Shown piece by piece: positions 9,525 through 18,012 of a stretch of DNA of 64,000 nt. Source of the stretch: Pseudomonas peli. Lineage in GTDB: Bacteria > Pseudomonadota > Gammaproteobacteria > Pseudomonadales > Pseudomonadaceae. The position numbers were made by a program, and so were the translations under genes. The stretch lies in NCBI RefSeq assembly GCF_900099645.1, contig NZ_FMTL01000004.1, forward strand, positions 266,547 through 330,546. Reading direction: 5' to 3'. The notes under the pieces were generated by a model. It worked only from the letters and a program-made list of their open reading frames with translations, was not told where the DNA came from and did not search any database. Each line of letters begins with the position of its first letter. The stretch's first letter is position 1.

Positions 9525-10539
9525 AATGCCCTGCGATGAAGTGCTGCGCCAGCAGATTCTCGATGATAACGAGCTGGTCGACACCCCGGCCGACGCGTAC
9601 CTGGACACGCTGGTGCGGGTAGTACGTGAAGTTTTCGGGGTGAAGACCGTGCTGATCAGCCTGATCGACCATGACCGTCAGTGGTTCAAGTCGCGCATCG
9701 GCCTGGAGATCACCGAAACCCCACGAACCATCTCCTTTTGTGCTCACGCCATTCTTGGCACTCAACCTTTTATCGTCGAAGACACGCACAACGATCTGCG
9801 ATTTCACGATAACCCGGTAGTGATCAACAACCCGCAGATTCGCTTCTATGCCGGACAGCCGTTGCTCTCCGAGGAAGGCCAGCCACTGGGTACGCTGTGC
9901 ATGATCGACCCGGAGCCCCGGCAGCTCACCGCCAAACAATTGCGTCTGTTTGTCGACATGGCTGTGCTGGTGGAGGGTTACCTGAAGCTGCGCCATGTCA
10001 GTGCCCAGACGGCAAAACTGCGCGAGGCCCTGAGCCGCGAGCAACGCAAAACCATGCTCGATCCGCTGACACAACTTTGGAACCGTGCCGGCCTGAACCA
10101 CTTCCTGCTCAAGCAGGAACAACAGGCAGACGAACTCGGCCTACACCTGGGTGTACTGTTCTGCGACCTTGATCATTTCAAACGGATCAACGACCAGTAC
10201 GGGCATGCCGCAGGTGATCAGGTGCTGTGGGAAACTGCCCGGCGCATCAATGCGGCCGTGCGTCCGCAAGATATCGTCACCCGCAGCGGCGGTGAGGAGT
10301 TCGTGGTGCTGCTGCAGGTACACGATGAACAGGAACTGCTGCACATTGCCGAGCGGATTCGCAACACCCTGAGCAAAGAGCCCATTGAACTGGATGAGCA
10401 GCAGCTCAGCCTGACCATCAGCATCGGCGCAGCCCTGCGCACGCCTAGTGAGACGCCAAACGAAGCCATGAACCGCGCTGACCAGGCGCTGTATCAGGCC
10501 AAAGGCAATGGCCGTAACCGGGTCGAGCTGGCCAGCTGA
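9511..10539 (+). CDS. GAF-GGDEF diguanylate cyclase
   Basis: Predicted cytosolic diguanylate cyclase that makes c-di-GMP from two GTP. Residues about 20-165 form a GAF sensor domain. A short helical linker and a GGDEF domain follow, with DPLTQLWNRAGL and the active-site signature SGGEEF. An RxxD inhibitory site (RPQD) precedes GGEEF by five residues, so product inhibition is expected. No transmembrane segment is visible. I chose the ATG at 9511, with AGGAA upstream, over the in-frame ATG at 9469. The product has 342 residues. The overlap with dinF suggests coupled expression. The GAF ligand is unknown. Confidence 0.93.
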   Translation: MLSPEMPCDEVLRQQILDDNELVDTPADAYLDTLVRVVREVFGVKTVLISLIDHDRQWFKSRIGLEITETPRTISFCAHAILGTQPFIVEDTHNDLRFHDNPVVINNPQIRFYAGQPLLSEEGQPLGTLCMIDPEPRQLTAKQLRLFVDMAVLVEGYLKLRHVSAQTAKLREALSREQRKTMLDPLTQLWNRAGLNHFLLKQEQQADELGLHLGVLFCDLDHFKRINDQYGHAAGDQVLWETARRINAAVRPQDIVTRSGGEEFVVLLQVHDEQELLHIAERIRNTLSKEPIELDEQQLSLTISIGAALRTPSETPNEAMNRADQALYQAKGNGRNRVELAS

Positions 10540-10567
10540 TCACACACCCCAAAGAAAGGACGCAACC

Positions 10568-11023
10568 ATGGGCCAAGCCATTGCCGCCTATCTGCACTAC
10601 CTGTCGATATTTCTGCTGTTCGCCCTGCTCAGCATCGAGCATGTGCAATTCAAACTACCGCTGGACGTGCGCCGCGCGCGCAGCCTGATCATCACTGACA
10701 TCGCCTACGGTATCTGCGCCGGCGTGGTGCTGTTTACCGGTCTGGCGCGGGTGCTCTGGTACGGCAAGGGCCTGGACTACTACCTGGGCAACAGCCTGTT
10801 TCACGCAAAAGTCGGCCTATTTATCCTGGTCGGGCTGATTTCCGTGGTGCCGACCTTTGTCTTCCTTAACTGGCGCAACAGCCTCAAGGCCGGCGAAGTG
10901 CCACAGGTCAGTCCAGCCAAGGCGCGCCTGGTGATCATGGTGATTCGCTTGGAACTGTTGCTACTACTGGTCATCCCATTACTAGCGGTGCTGATGGCAC
11001 GCGGCTACGGCGTAATCGGCTGA
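10568..11023 (+). CDS. DUF2214 family membrane protein
   Basis: The product has 151 residues and four predicted membrane segments: about 5-25, 45-65, 80-105 and 125-147. It resembles the DUF2214 family of unknown function. A GAAAGGA Shine-Dalgarno precedes the ATG at 10568. It lies 28 nt downstream of the diguanylate cyclase gene on the same strand, so it may share that transcript. No catalytic motif is evident. Confidence 0.8.
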   Translation: MGQAIAAYLHYLSIFLLFALLSIEHVQFKLPLDVRRARSLIITDIAYGICAGVVLFTGLARVLWYGKGLDYYLGNSLFHAKVGLFILVGLISVVPTFVFLNWRNSLKAGEVPQVSPAKARLVIMVIRLELLLLLVIPLLAVLMARGYGVIG

Positions 11024-11118
11024 CAGCCAGCCACCTGCCGCGCTGATTTGCCCGCGCGGCATGGCTCTGCTAGTGTCGCGCCGGTTCCGACTCCCCGATC
11101 TACCCCGAGATATCCGCC

Positions 11119-11364
11119 ATGGCCGCCCGCAAAAAAGCCGCGCTCGACTTCGAGCAATCCCTGACCGATCTGCAGAACCTGGTCGAGCGTCTGGAAAACG
11201 GCGAGCTGTCGCTGGAAGACTCGTTGACGGCCTTCGAGCAAGGCGTGCGCCTGACCCGTGATTGCCAGGCGGCCCTGGCCCAGGCCGAGCAGAAAGTGCA
11301 AATCCTCATGGAGCGCGACGGCGAGCTGGAGGAAGCCCCCTTCGACGCGGACCAACAGGCATGA
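11119..11364 (+). CDS. xseB: Exodeoxyribonuclease VII small subunit
   Basis: Small subunit of exonuclease VII, which degrades single-stranded DNA with XseA. The product has 81 residues, the usual family length. It includes the conserved block FEQSLTDLQNLVERLENGEL and the helical LEDSLTAFEQGVRLTRDCQ region. Its TGA stop overlaps the ispA ATG (ATGA), giving the common xseB-ispA-dxs arrangement of Gammaproteobacteria. xseA is not in the window. Confidence 0.96.
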   Translation: MAARKKAALDFEQSLTDLQNLVERLENGELSLEDSLTAFEQGVRLTRDCQAALAQAEQKVQILMERDGELEEAPFDADQQA

Positions 11365-12248
11365 TTGCGGCCTACCAGAGCAGCTGCCAAAGCCGCGTCG
11401 ATGCGGCCCTGGAAAATCTCCTGAGCAGCCCACGCCCGGAACTGCAACGCCTCTACGCAGCCATGCGCTACAGCCTGTTCAATGGCGGCAAGCGCGTACG
11501 CCCGCTGCTGACCTACGCCGCCTGTGAAGCCCTCGGCGGCGCGCCGGAGCGCGCCAATGCGGCCGCCTGCGCGGTGGAGCTGATTCACGCCTATTCCCTG
11601 GTGCACGATGACCTGCCGGCAATGGACGATGACGACCTGCGCCGCGGCCAGCCGACTACCCACATCGCCTTCGATGAAGCCTGCGCGATTCTCGCCGGTG
11701 ATGGCCTGCAGAGCCTGGCGTTTGAAGTGCTCAGCGATGCCACACACAACCCGCATGACGCCGACCTGCGTCTGGCCATGCTCAGCGCCCTGGCGCGCGC
11801 CGCTGGCCCGGCCGGCATGGTAGGTGGGCAAGCCATCGACCTCGGCTCAGTGGGCCAGACCCTCGACCAGAACGCCTTGGAAATCATGCACCGGCACAAA
11901 ACCGGCGCGCTGATCGAAGCCAGCGTACAGCTCGGTGCCCTTGCCAGTGGCCGGGCTGATGAACACGCACTAAAAGCCCTGCACATCTACGCCCGCGCCA
12001 TCGGCCTGGCCTTCCAGGTGCAGGACGACATCCTCGACGTGGAAAGCGACACCGCCACCCTCGGCAAGACGCAGGGCAAAGATCAGGCCCACGACAAGCC
12101 GACCTACCCGGCCCTGCTCGGCCTTGACGCGGCCAAGGTCTATGCCCTGGAACTGCGTGACCAAGCCCTGCATGCACTGCGCCCATTTGATCAGGCAGCA
12201 GAGCCGCTGCGCGATCTGGCGCGCTATATCGTCGAGCGGCGCAGCTGA
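11361..12248 (+). CDS. ispA: Farnesyl diphosphate synthase
   Basis: Cytosolic prenyltransferase condensing dimethylallyl/geranyl diphosphate with isopentenyl diphosphate to form farnesyl diphosphate, the precursor of quinones and undecaprenyl phosphate. The product has 295 residues. It carries both aspartate-rich motifs, DDLPAMDDDD (first, with the two-residue insert typical of bacterial FPPS) and DDILD (second), plus GGKRVRP for diphosphate binding. The start overlaps the xseB stop. In PAO1 dxs follows directly; here a 3.3 kb carboxylase gene separates them. Confidence 0.97.
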   Translation: MIAAYQSSCQSRVDAALENLLSSPRPELQRLYAAMRYSLFNGGKRVRPLLTYAACEALGGAPERANAAACAVELIHAYSLVHDDLPAMDDDDLRRGQPTTHIAFDEACAILAGDGLQSLAFEVLSDATHNPHDADLRLAMLSALARAAGPAGMVGGQAIDLGSVGQTLDQNALEIMHRHKTGALIEASVQLGALASGRADEHALKALHIYARAIGLAFQVQDDILDVESDTATLGKTQGKDQAHDKPTYPALLGLDAAKVYALELRDQALHALRPFDQAAEPLRDLARYIVERRS

Positions 12249-12361
12249 CCCAGCGGCACCTTATCACCCGCATAAATAGCCCAACCCTCACCCGCTAAGG
12301 CTTGGTTTACCTCGCGCACAGAGCGCCTAAGATGGCTGCAGAATAAAAATCTGGAGCCCTC

Positions 12362-15300
12362 ATGCCCATTACGACTGCGCCCTTCACCGCCCTGCTGATC
12401 GCCAACCGAGGCGAAATCGCCATCCGCATCGCCCGCGCAGCCAGTGAGCTGGGCATCCGCTCGGTCGCCATCTACGCCGAAGACGACGACGCCTCCCTGC
12501 ATGTGCGGCAGGCCGACAGCGCCGTGGCGCTCAAGGGCCGTGGCGTACCGGCTTACCTGGATATGGACCAGCTGATCGCGATTGCCCAGGCGCAGGGCTG
12601 CGATGCTATTCACCCCGGCTATGGTTTTCTCGCGGAGAACGCCGAATTCGCCCGTCGCTGCCTGGCTGCTGGGCTGTGTTTTGTCGGCCCCAGCAGCGAG
12701 GTGCTGCAATTGTTTGGCGACAAGGCAGCGGCGCGGGCGTTAGCCGATCGCTGCGCCGTGCCGCTGGTAGCGGGGATCAATCGGCCGATCAGCCTGGAGG
12801 AAGCCCATGGTTTTCTCGCTGAACATGGTGCCGTCATGCTCAAGGCCCTGGCGGGCGGCGGTGGTCGCGGCATGCGCCCGGTATTCGCAGCCAGTGAGCT
12901 GGACGAGGCCTTTGCCCGCTGCCAATCCGAAGCCCGCGCCGCCTTCGGCAATGATGCGCTGTATATCGAGCAACTGGTGCGCAGCGCCCGACATATCGAG
13001 ATTCAAGTGCTGGGCGACAGCACGGGCGCGGTTAGCCATCTGTGGGAGCGCGACTGCAGCCTGCAACGTCGCCAGCAGAAGCTGGTGGAAATCGCCCCCA
13101 GCCCGGACCTGCCCGCAGCCACCCGCGAACGGATGATCGCGGCCGCGCTGAAACTAGCCGGCGCGGCGCAGTACCAGGGCCTGGGTACGTTCGAATTCCT
13201 GCTGGATGCCGAGCAGCCTGAGCGCTTTTACTTTATGGAAGCCAACCCGCGCATTCAGGTCGAACACACCGTCACCGAGCAGGTCACCGGCATAGACCTG
13301 CTGCACACCCAGCTCAAGCTGGCGGCCGGCCAGTCGCTGGAACAACTCGGCCTGCTGCAGCCACCGCCGCTTAATGGCTGCGCCGTACAGCTGCGCATTA
13401 ACCTGGAAAGCATGAGCAACGATGGCAGCACCCGCCCAGCCGCCGGCACCCTGACGGCCTACCAGCCGCCCAGCGGTCCCGGCCTGCGCGTGGATGGCTA
13501 CGGTTACGCCGGCTACCCGGTCAGTCCCAGTTACGACTCACTGCTGGCCAAGCTGATCGCCCATGCGCCGGACTACCCCAGCGCCCTGCGCCGCGCCTAC
13601 CGCGGCCTGTGCGAATTCCGCCTGGAGGGCGTGGCGAGCAATCTGCACCTGCTGCAGAACCTGCTGCGCCTGCCGCAAGTGGCGAGCTATCAGCTGACCA
13701 CGCGCTTTGTCGAAAACCACCTGGGCGAGCTGCTGGCGGCGGAAACTGATGCCCACCCGCATCGCTTCTTTGCGGTTGCACGGGCGACCAGCCATAGCGC
13801 TGAAGAGGTTGCTGATACGCCAGCAGGTTGCCTGCCGCTGCTGACTCATAGCACCGGCGTTGTAGTCAGCCTGGAGGTGGCCGAAGGCGATGCGGTGGCT
13901 GTCGGCCAGAGCATTGCCGTGCTGGAAGCAATGAAAATGGAGTTTGTCGTCACCGCCAGCCACAGCGGCATCGTCCGCCAGTTGGCCGTGCAGGTCGGTA
14001 GCGCGCTCAATGAAGGCCAGCCGCTGCTGTTTATCGAATCTGCAGAGGTCGACGCCGCCGCCAGCCAGAGCGAGCAGAGCCTGGATCTGGATCATATCCG
14101 TGCAGACCTCGCCGAAGTGTTCGAACGCCACGCGCTCCTCACCGATGTACGCCGCCCTGCCGCCGTGGCCAAACGGCGCAAGACGGGTCAACGCACCGTA
14201 CGCGAGAACCTGGCGGACCTGCTGGATGACGGCAGTTTCAGCGAGTACGGTGCCCTGGCGATTGCCGCACAACGGCGTCGGCGCTCGCTGGCCGAGCTGA
14301 TTGAGCAGAGCCCGGCCGATGGCTTGGTGGCCGGCACCGGCACGGTCAACGCCGAAGCATTCGGCAACCAGGCAGCGCGCTGCATGGCCATCGCCTACGA
14401 CTACACGGTCTTCGCCGGCACCCAGGGCGTGATGAACCACAAGAAGACCGACCGCATGCTCGGCCTCGCCGCGCAGTGGCGCTTGCCGCTGGTGTTGTTT
14501 GCCGAAGGTGGCGGCGGCCGGCCGGGTGACACCGATTTCGTCGGCGTGGCCGGGCTGGATTGCCACACCTTTGTCGGCATGGCCAAGCTCTCCGGGCTGG
14601 TGCCGCTGGTGGGAGTGGTGTCCGGGCGCTGCTTTGCCGGTAACGCCGCATTGCTCGGCTGCTGCGATGTGATTATCGCCACCGACAACGCCACTATCGG
14701 CATGGCCGGTCCGGCGATGATCGAAGGCGGCGGCCTGGGCAGCTTCAAACCGGAACAGGTCGGCCCGGTCAGCGTGCAGGGCCCCAATGGCGTCATCGAC
14801 GTACGGGTGGCCGATGAAGCCGCAGCGGTGCAGGTGGCCAAGCAGTACCTGAGCTACTTCCAGGGTACGCTCAGCGAATGGGACTGCGCCGATCAGCGCG
14901 AGCTGCGCCAGCTGATCCCGGAAAACCGTTTGCGCGTGTATGACATCCGCCAAGTGATTGCCACCCTCGCCGACAGGGACAGCGTGCTGGAACTGCGCCG
15001 CGAGTTCGCCCCAGGGTTGATCACTGCCTTTATCCGCATCGAAGGCCAGCCATTCGGCCTGCTAGCCAACAACCCAGCGCACCTCGGCGGGGCCATCGAT
15101 GCGGTTGCCGGCGACAAGGCTGCGCGCTTTATGCAGCTGTGCGATGCCTTCGATATTCCGTTGCTGTCGCTGTGCGACACCCCCGGCTTTATGGTCGGCC
15201 CGGAGGCGGAGAAACAGGCCACGGTGCGCCATGTCTCACGCATGTTTGTCGCCGCCGCCAGTCTGACCGTGCCGTTTTTCACCGTAGTGCTGCGCAAAGG

Positions 15301-15649
15301 CTACGGTCTAGGTGCCCAGGCCATGGCGGCCGGCAGTTTCCATTCGCCGCTGTTCACCATCGCCTGGCCCAGTGCCGAATTTGGCGCCATGGGCCTGGAA
15401 GGCGCGGTACGCCTGGGGTTTGCCAAGGAACTGGCCGCCGTCGAAGAACAGGAGGCACGCCAACAGCTGTTCGACAAGCTGGTGGCCAAGGCTTACGAGA
15501 ATGGCAAGGGCATCAATATGGCCAGCTTCCTGGAGATCGATGCGGTGATCGACCCCGTGGAAACCCGCGCCTGGCTGCTGCGCGGCCTCAACGCCACGCC
15601 TAAACCCGCTAAGCGCGAAGGCAAGAAACGCTCAGTCGACACCTGGTAA
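12362..15649 (+). CDS. Single-chain multidomain acyl-CoA carboxylase
   Basis: Biotin-dependent carboxylase with all parts on one 1095-residue chain. Residues about 8-450 are biotin carboxylase (LLIANRGEIAIRIARAA start, ATP-grasp GGGGRGMRP, EANPRIQVEH). Residues about 490-560 are a biotinyl domain with EAMKMEF, the biotinylated Lys being residue 525. Residues about 590-1090 are a fused carboxyltransferase with both crotonase-like halves. The domain order matches the long-chain acyl-CoA carboxylases known as single-chain hexamers. The acyl substrate (acetyl, propionyl or longer) cannot be read from the sequence. It is flanked by ispA and dxs. A GGAG Shine-Dalgarno lies 8 nt before the ATG. Confidence 0.92.
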   Translation: MPITTAPFTALLIANRGEIAIRIARAASELGIRSVAIYAEDDDASLHVRQADSAVALKGRGVPAYLDMDQLIAIAQAQGCDAIHPGYGFLAENAEFARRCLAAGLCFVGPSSEVLQLFGDKAAARALADRCAVPLVAGINRPISLEEAHGFLAEHGAVMLKALAGGGGRGMRPVFAASELDEAFARCQSEARAAFGNDALYIEQLVRSARHIEIQVLGDSTGAVSHLWERDCSLQRRQQKLVEIAPSPDLPAATRERMIAAALKLAGAAQYQGLGTFEFLLDAEQPERFYFMEANPRIQVEHTVTEQVTGIDLLHTQLKLAAGQSLEQLGLLQPPPLNGCAVQLRINLESMSNDGSTRPAAGTLTAYQPPSGPGLRVDGYGYAGYPVSPSYDSLLAKLIAHAPDYPSALRRAYRGLCEFRLEGVASNLHLLQNLLRLPQVASYQLTTRFVENHLGELLAAETDAHPHRFFAVARATSHSAEEVADTPAGCLPLLTHSTGVVVSLEVAEGDAVAVGQSIAVLEAMKMEFVVTASHSGIVRQLAVQVGSALNEGQPLLFIESAEVDAAASQSEQSLDLDHIRADLAEVFERHALLTDVRRPAAVAKRRKTGQRTVRENLADLLDDGSFSEYGALAIAAQRRRRSLAELIEQSPADGLVAGTGTVNAEAFGNQAARCMAIAYDYTVFAGTQGVMNHKKTDRMLGLAAQWRLPLVLFAEGGGGRPGDTDFVGVAGLDCHTFVGMAKLSGLVPLVGVVSGRCFAGNAALLGCCDVIIATDNATIGMAGPAMIEGGGLGSFKPEQVGPVSVQGPNGVIDVRVADEAAAVQVAKQYLSYFQGTLSEWDCADQRELRQLIPENRLRVYDIRQVIATLADRDSVLELRREFAPGLITAFIRIEGQPFGLLANNPAHLGGAIDAVAGDKAARFMQLCDAFDIPLLSLCDTPGFMVGPEAEKQATVRHVSRMFVAAASLTVPFFTVVLRKGYGLGAQAMAAGSFHSPLFTIAWPSAEFGAMGLEGAVRLGFAKELAAVEEQEARQQLFDKLVAKAYENGKGINMASFLEIDAVIDPVETRAWLLRGLNATPKPAKREGKKRSVDTW

Positions 15650-15656
15650 CAACCGT

Positions 15657-15682
15657 CTGCCCGAACCTTGTTTGGGCAGTTT
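15657..15682 (+). terminator. Candidate intrinsic terminator after the carboxylase gene
   Basis: A 9 bp stem with a CCTTG loop (15657-15679) is followed by only three T residues. It lies 8 nt after the carboxylase stop and 53 nt before dxs, so it could be partial and allow readthrough. Confidence 0.5.
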
Positions 15683-15734
15683 CCGGCGCTTCGGGTAAAC
15701 TGCCGCATCTTTTACACCGATAACGATCTGCCTG

Positions 15735-17630
15735 ATGCCGACGACCTTCCACGAGATTCCCCGTGAGCGCCCGCTGACGCCCCTTCTAGACCGCGCCAAT
15801 ACGCCGGACGAGCTGCGCCGTCTGGGTGAAGCCGAGCTGGAAATTCTGGCCGACGAGCTGCGCCAGTACCTGCTGTATACCGTTGGGCAGACGGGCGGAC
15901 ATTTTGGTGCCGGCCTGGGCGTGATCGAGCTGACCGTGGCCCTGCATTACGTCTTCGACACCCCGGATGATCGCCTGGTGTGGGACGTAGGCCATCAGGC
16001 CTACCCGCACAAGATTCTCACCGGCCGCCGCGAACAGATGGGCAGCCTGCGTCAGAAGGACGGCATCGCCGCGTTCCCGCGCCGCTCGGAGAGCGAGTAC
16101 GACACCTTTGGCGTCGGCCACTCCAGCACCAGCATCAGCGCCGCGCTGGGCATGGCCATCGCCGCGCGCCTGCAGAACAGCAAGCGCAAGGCCGTCGCCG
16201 TAATCGGTGACGGTGCCATGACTGCCGGCATGGCCTTCGAGGCACTGAACCACGCCAGCGACGTGGGTGCCAACATGCTGGTGATCCTCAACGACAACGA
16301 CATGTCGATTTCCAAGAACGTCGGTGGCCTGTCCAACTACCTGGCCAAGATCATCTCCAGCCGCACCTACTCGAACATGCGCGAAGGCAGCAAGAAGATC
16401 CTCTCGCACCTGCCGGGTGCCTGGGAAATCGCGCGCAAGGTCGAAGAACACGCCAAAGGCATGCTGGTGCCCGGCACCCTGTTCGAAGAGCTGGGCTGGA
16501 ACTATGTCGGCCCCATCGACGGCCACGACCTACCCACCCTGCTCGCTACGCTGCGCAATATGCGCGACCTCGACGGCCCGCAGTTCCTGCATGTAGTGAC
16601 CAAGAAAGGCAAGGGTTTTGCCCCAGCCGAAGCCGACCCGATTGGCTACCACGCCATTACCAAGCTGGAGCCGATCAACGCGCCGGCCGCCCCCAAACAA
16701 ACCAGCGGCCCGAAATACTCCAGCGTGTTCGGCCAATGGCTGTGCGACATGGCCGCGACAGATCCGCGCCTGGTCGGTATCACGCCTGCGATGAAAGAAG
16801 GCTCGGACCTGGTGGCGTTCAGCGAACGTTACCCTGAGCGTTATTTCGACGTGGCCATCGCCGAACAGCATGCCGTGACCCTGGCGGCCGGCATGGCCTG
16901 CGACGGTGCCAAACCGGTGGTGGCGATCTACTCGACCTTCCTGCAACGCGCCTATGACCAGCTGATCCACGATGTGGCCGTGCAGCACCTCGATGTACTG
17001 TTCGCCATTGACCGCGCCGGCTTGGTCGGTGAAGACGGTCCGACCCACGCCGGCAGCTTCGACATTGCCTACCTGCGCTGCATCCCCGGCATGCTGGTGA
17101 TGACACCCAGCGATGAGAACGAACTGCGCCGTATGCTCACCACCGGACACCTATTCAATGGCCCGGCCGCCGTGCGCTATCCGCGTGGTAGCGGTCCGAA
17201 TGCCGCCATCGAGCCGGGCCTGGAACCGCTGGAAATCGGCAAGGGCATCGTTCGCCGCCACGGCAAAAAAACCGCCCTGCTGGTCTTTGGCGTACAACTG
17301 GCCGAAGCCCTCAAGGTCGGCGAAGTGCTGGATGCAACGGTGGTCGACATGCGCTTTGTCAAACCGCTGGACGAAGCTTTAGTACGCCAGCTGGCCGCCA
17401 GCCACGAGCTGCTGGTCACTATCGAAGAGAACAGCGTGATGGGCGGTGCCGGCAGTGCGGTCAGCGAGTTCCTCGCCCACGCTGGCATCCTCAAACCTGT
17501 GCTGCATCTGGGGCTGCCGGACTACTACGTCGAGCACGCCAAGCCGGCGCAGATGCTCGCCGAATGCGGCCTGGATGCCGCCGGCATCGAGGCCGCCATC
17601 CGCGCACGCCTTGCCATGCTTTCTGCATGA
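15735..17630 (+). CDS. dxs: 1-deoxy-D-xylulose-5-phosphate synthase
   Basis: Thiamine-diphosphate enzyme that condenses pyruvate and glyceraldehyde 3-phosphate, the first and flux-controlling step of the MEP isoprenoid pathway. Its product also feeds thiamine and pyridoxal synthesis. The 631 residues match the family. The TPP-binding motif GDGAMTAGMAFEALNHAS with downstream LNDNDMSIS is present, as are the transketolase signatures GPTHAGSFDIAYLR and VAIAEQHAVTLAAGMA. The ATG at 15735 begins MPTTFHEIPRERP, as in other pseudomonads. It is followed by an intrinsic terminator. Confidence 0.98.
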   Translation: MPTTFHEIPRERPLTPLLDRANTPDELRRLGEAELEILADELRQYLLYTVGQTGGHFGAGLGVIELTVALHYVFDTPDDRLVWDVGHQAYPHKILTGRREQMGSLRQKDGIAAFPRRSESEYDTFGVGHSSTSISAALGMAIAARLQNSKRKAVAVIGDGAMTAGMAFEALNHASDVGANMLVILNDNDMSISKNVGGLSNYLAKIISSRTYSNMREGSKKILSHLPGAWEIARKVEEHAKGMLVPGTLFEELGWNYVGPIDGHDLPTLLATLRNMRDLDGPQFLHVVTKKGKGFAPAEADPIGYHAITKLEPINAPAAPKQTSGPKYSSVFGQWLCDMAATDPRLVGITPAMKEGSDLVAFSERYPERYFDVAIAEQHAVTLAAGMACDGAKPVVAIYSTFLQRAYDQLIHDVAVQHLDVLFAIDRAGLVGEDGPTHAGSFDIAYLRCIPGMLVMTPSDENELRRMLTTGHLFNGPAAVRYPRGSGPNAAIEPGLEPLEIGKGIVRRHGKKTALLVFGVQLAEALKVGEVLDATVVDMRFVKPLDEALVRQLAASHELLVTIEENSVMGGAGSAVSEFLAHAGILKPVLHLGLPDYYVEHAKPAQMLAECGLDAAGIEAAIRARLAMLSA

Positions 17631-17677
17631 GCACCGCTCATCCAGAGCTGAGCCAGGCTTGCTTGTAATTCATTCAC

Positions 17678-17704
17678 CCGCGCATTAAGGTGCGCGGCGT
17701 TTTA
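17678..17704 (+). terminator. Intrinsic terminator of dxs
   Basis: A CCGCGCA / TGCGCGG stem (17678-17684 / 17691-17697) with a TTAAGG loop is followed by CGTTTTA, 48 nt after the dxs stop. It separates dxs from the riboswitch leader. Confidence 0.75.
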
Positions 17705-17707
17705 CTT

Positions 17708-17900
17708 CCGCCAAGGTGCGCCCCTTCCACAGTGAAGCGGCGTTAAACGGGAAGCCGGTGCGTTCTTTTACGAACCATCCCGGCGCTGCCCCCGCAACGG
17801 TAATCGACCGCAGAGTCGTTCTGCACGGCACCTCAACGCCACTGGGTTATCCCGGGAAGGCGAGGCGGCGTACGTCGAGAGCCCGGAGACCGGCCTTGCT
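17708..17900 (+). ncRNA. Cobalamin (B12) riboswitch
   Basis: Adenosylcobalamin-sensing leader of btuB. Recognised from the conserved order of elements: GGTGCGCC near 17715, GTTAAACGGGAAGCCGGTG, the core GCTGCCCCCGCAACGGTAA, a CACTGG segment, GGGAAGGCG, and the B12 box AGCCCGGAGACCGGCC at 17880-17895. It sits between dxs and btuB in an otherwise gene-free 381 nt gap. A Shine-Dalgarno-masking hairpin follows at 17977-18003. Confidence 0.95.
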
Positions 17901-17976
17901 GGATGTGACTGGTGTTGCGGAGGGCATCACCGTCAAGCTCAGGCTGCGCCAGCGCGCCCGTTCTTGCCCCTGCCCT

Positions 17977-18003
17977 CCTCAAAAGTCGTTTGATCTTTTG
18001 AGG
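17977..18003 (+). promoter_or_regulatory. Shine-Dalgarno-sequestering hairpin (riboswitch expression platform)
   Basis: A perfect 9 bp stem, CCTCAAAAG / CTTTTGAGG, with a 9 nt loop contains the btuB Shine-Dalgarno GAGG in its 3' arm. It ends 9 nt before the GTG at 18013. No T-tract follows, so it acts on translation rather than as a terminator. That is the usual mode for btuB B12 riboswitches. Confidence 0.8.
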
Positions 18004-18012
18004 ATTCTCTAC

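Noticed and set aside
13538..14953. 471-codon open frame on the minus strand
   Set aside because: Antisense shadow of the carboxylase gene, whose domains are intact on the plus strand.
17716..18012. 99-codon N-terminal extension of btuB
   Set aside because: Translates the cobalamin riboswitch and its hairpin; the GTG at 18013 has a good Shine-Dalgarno and signal peptide.
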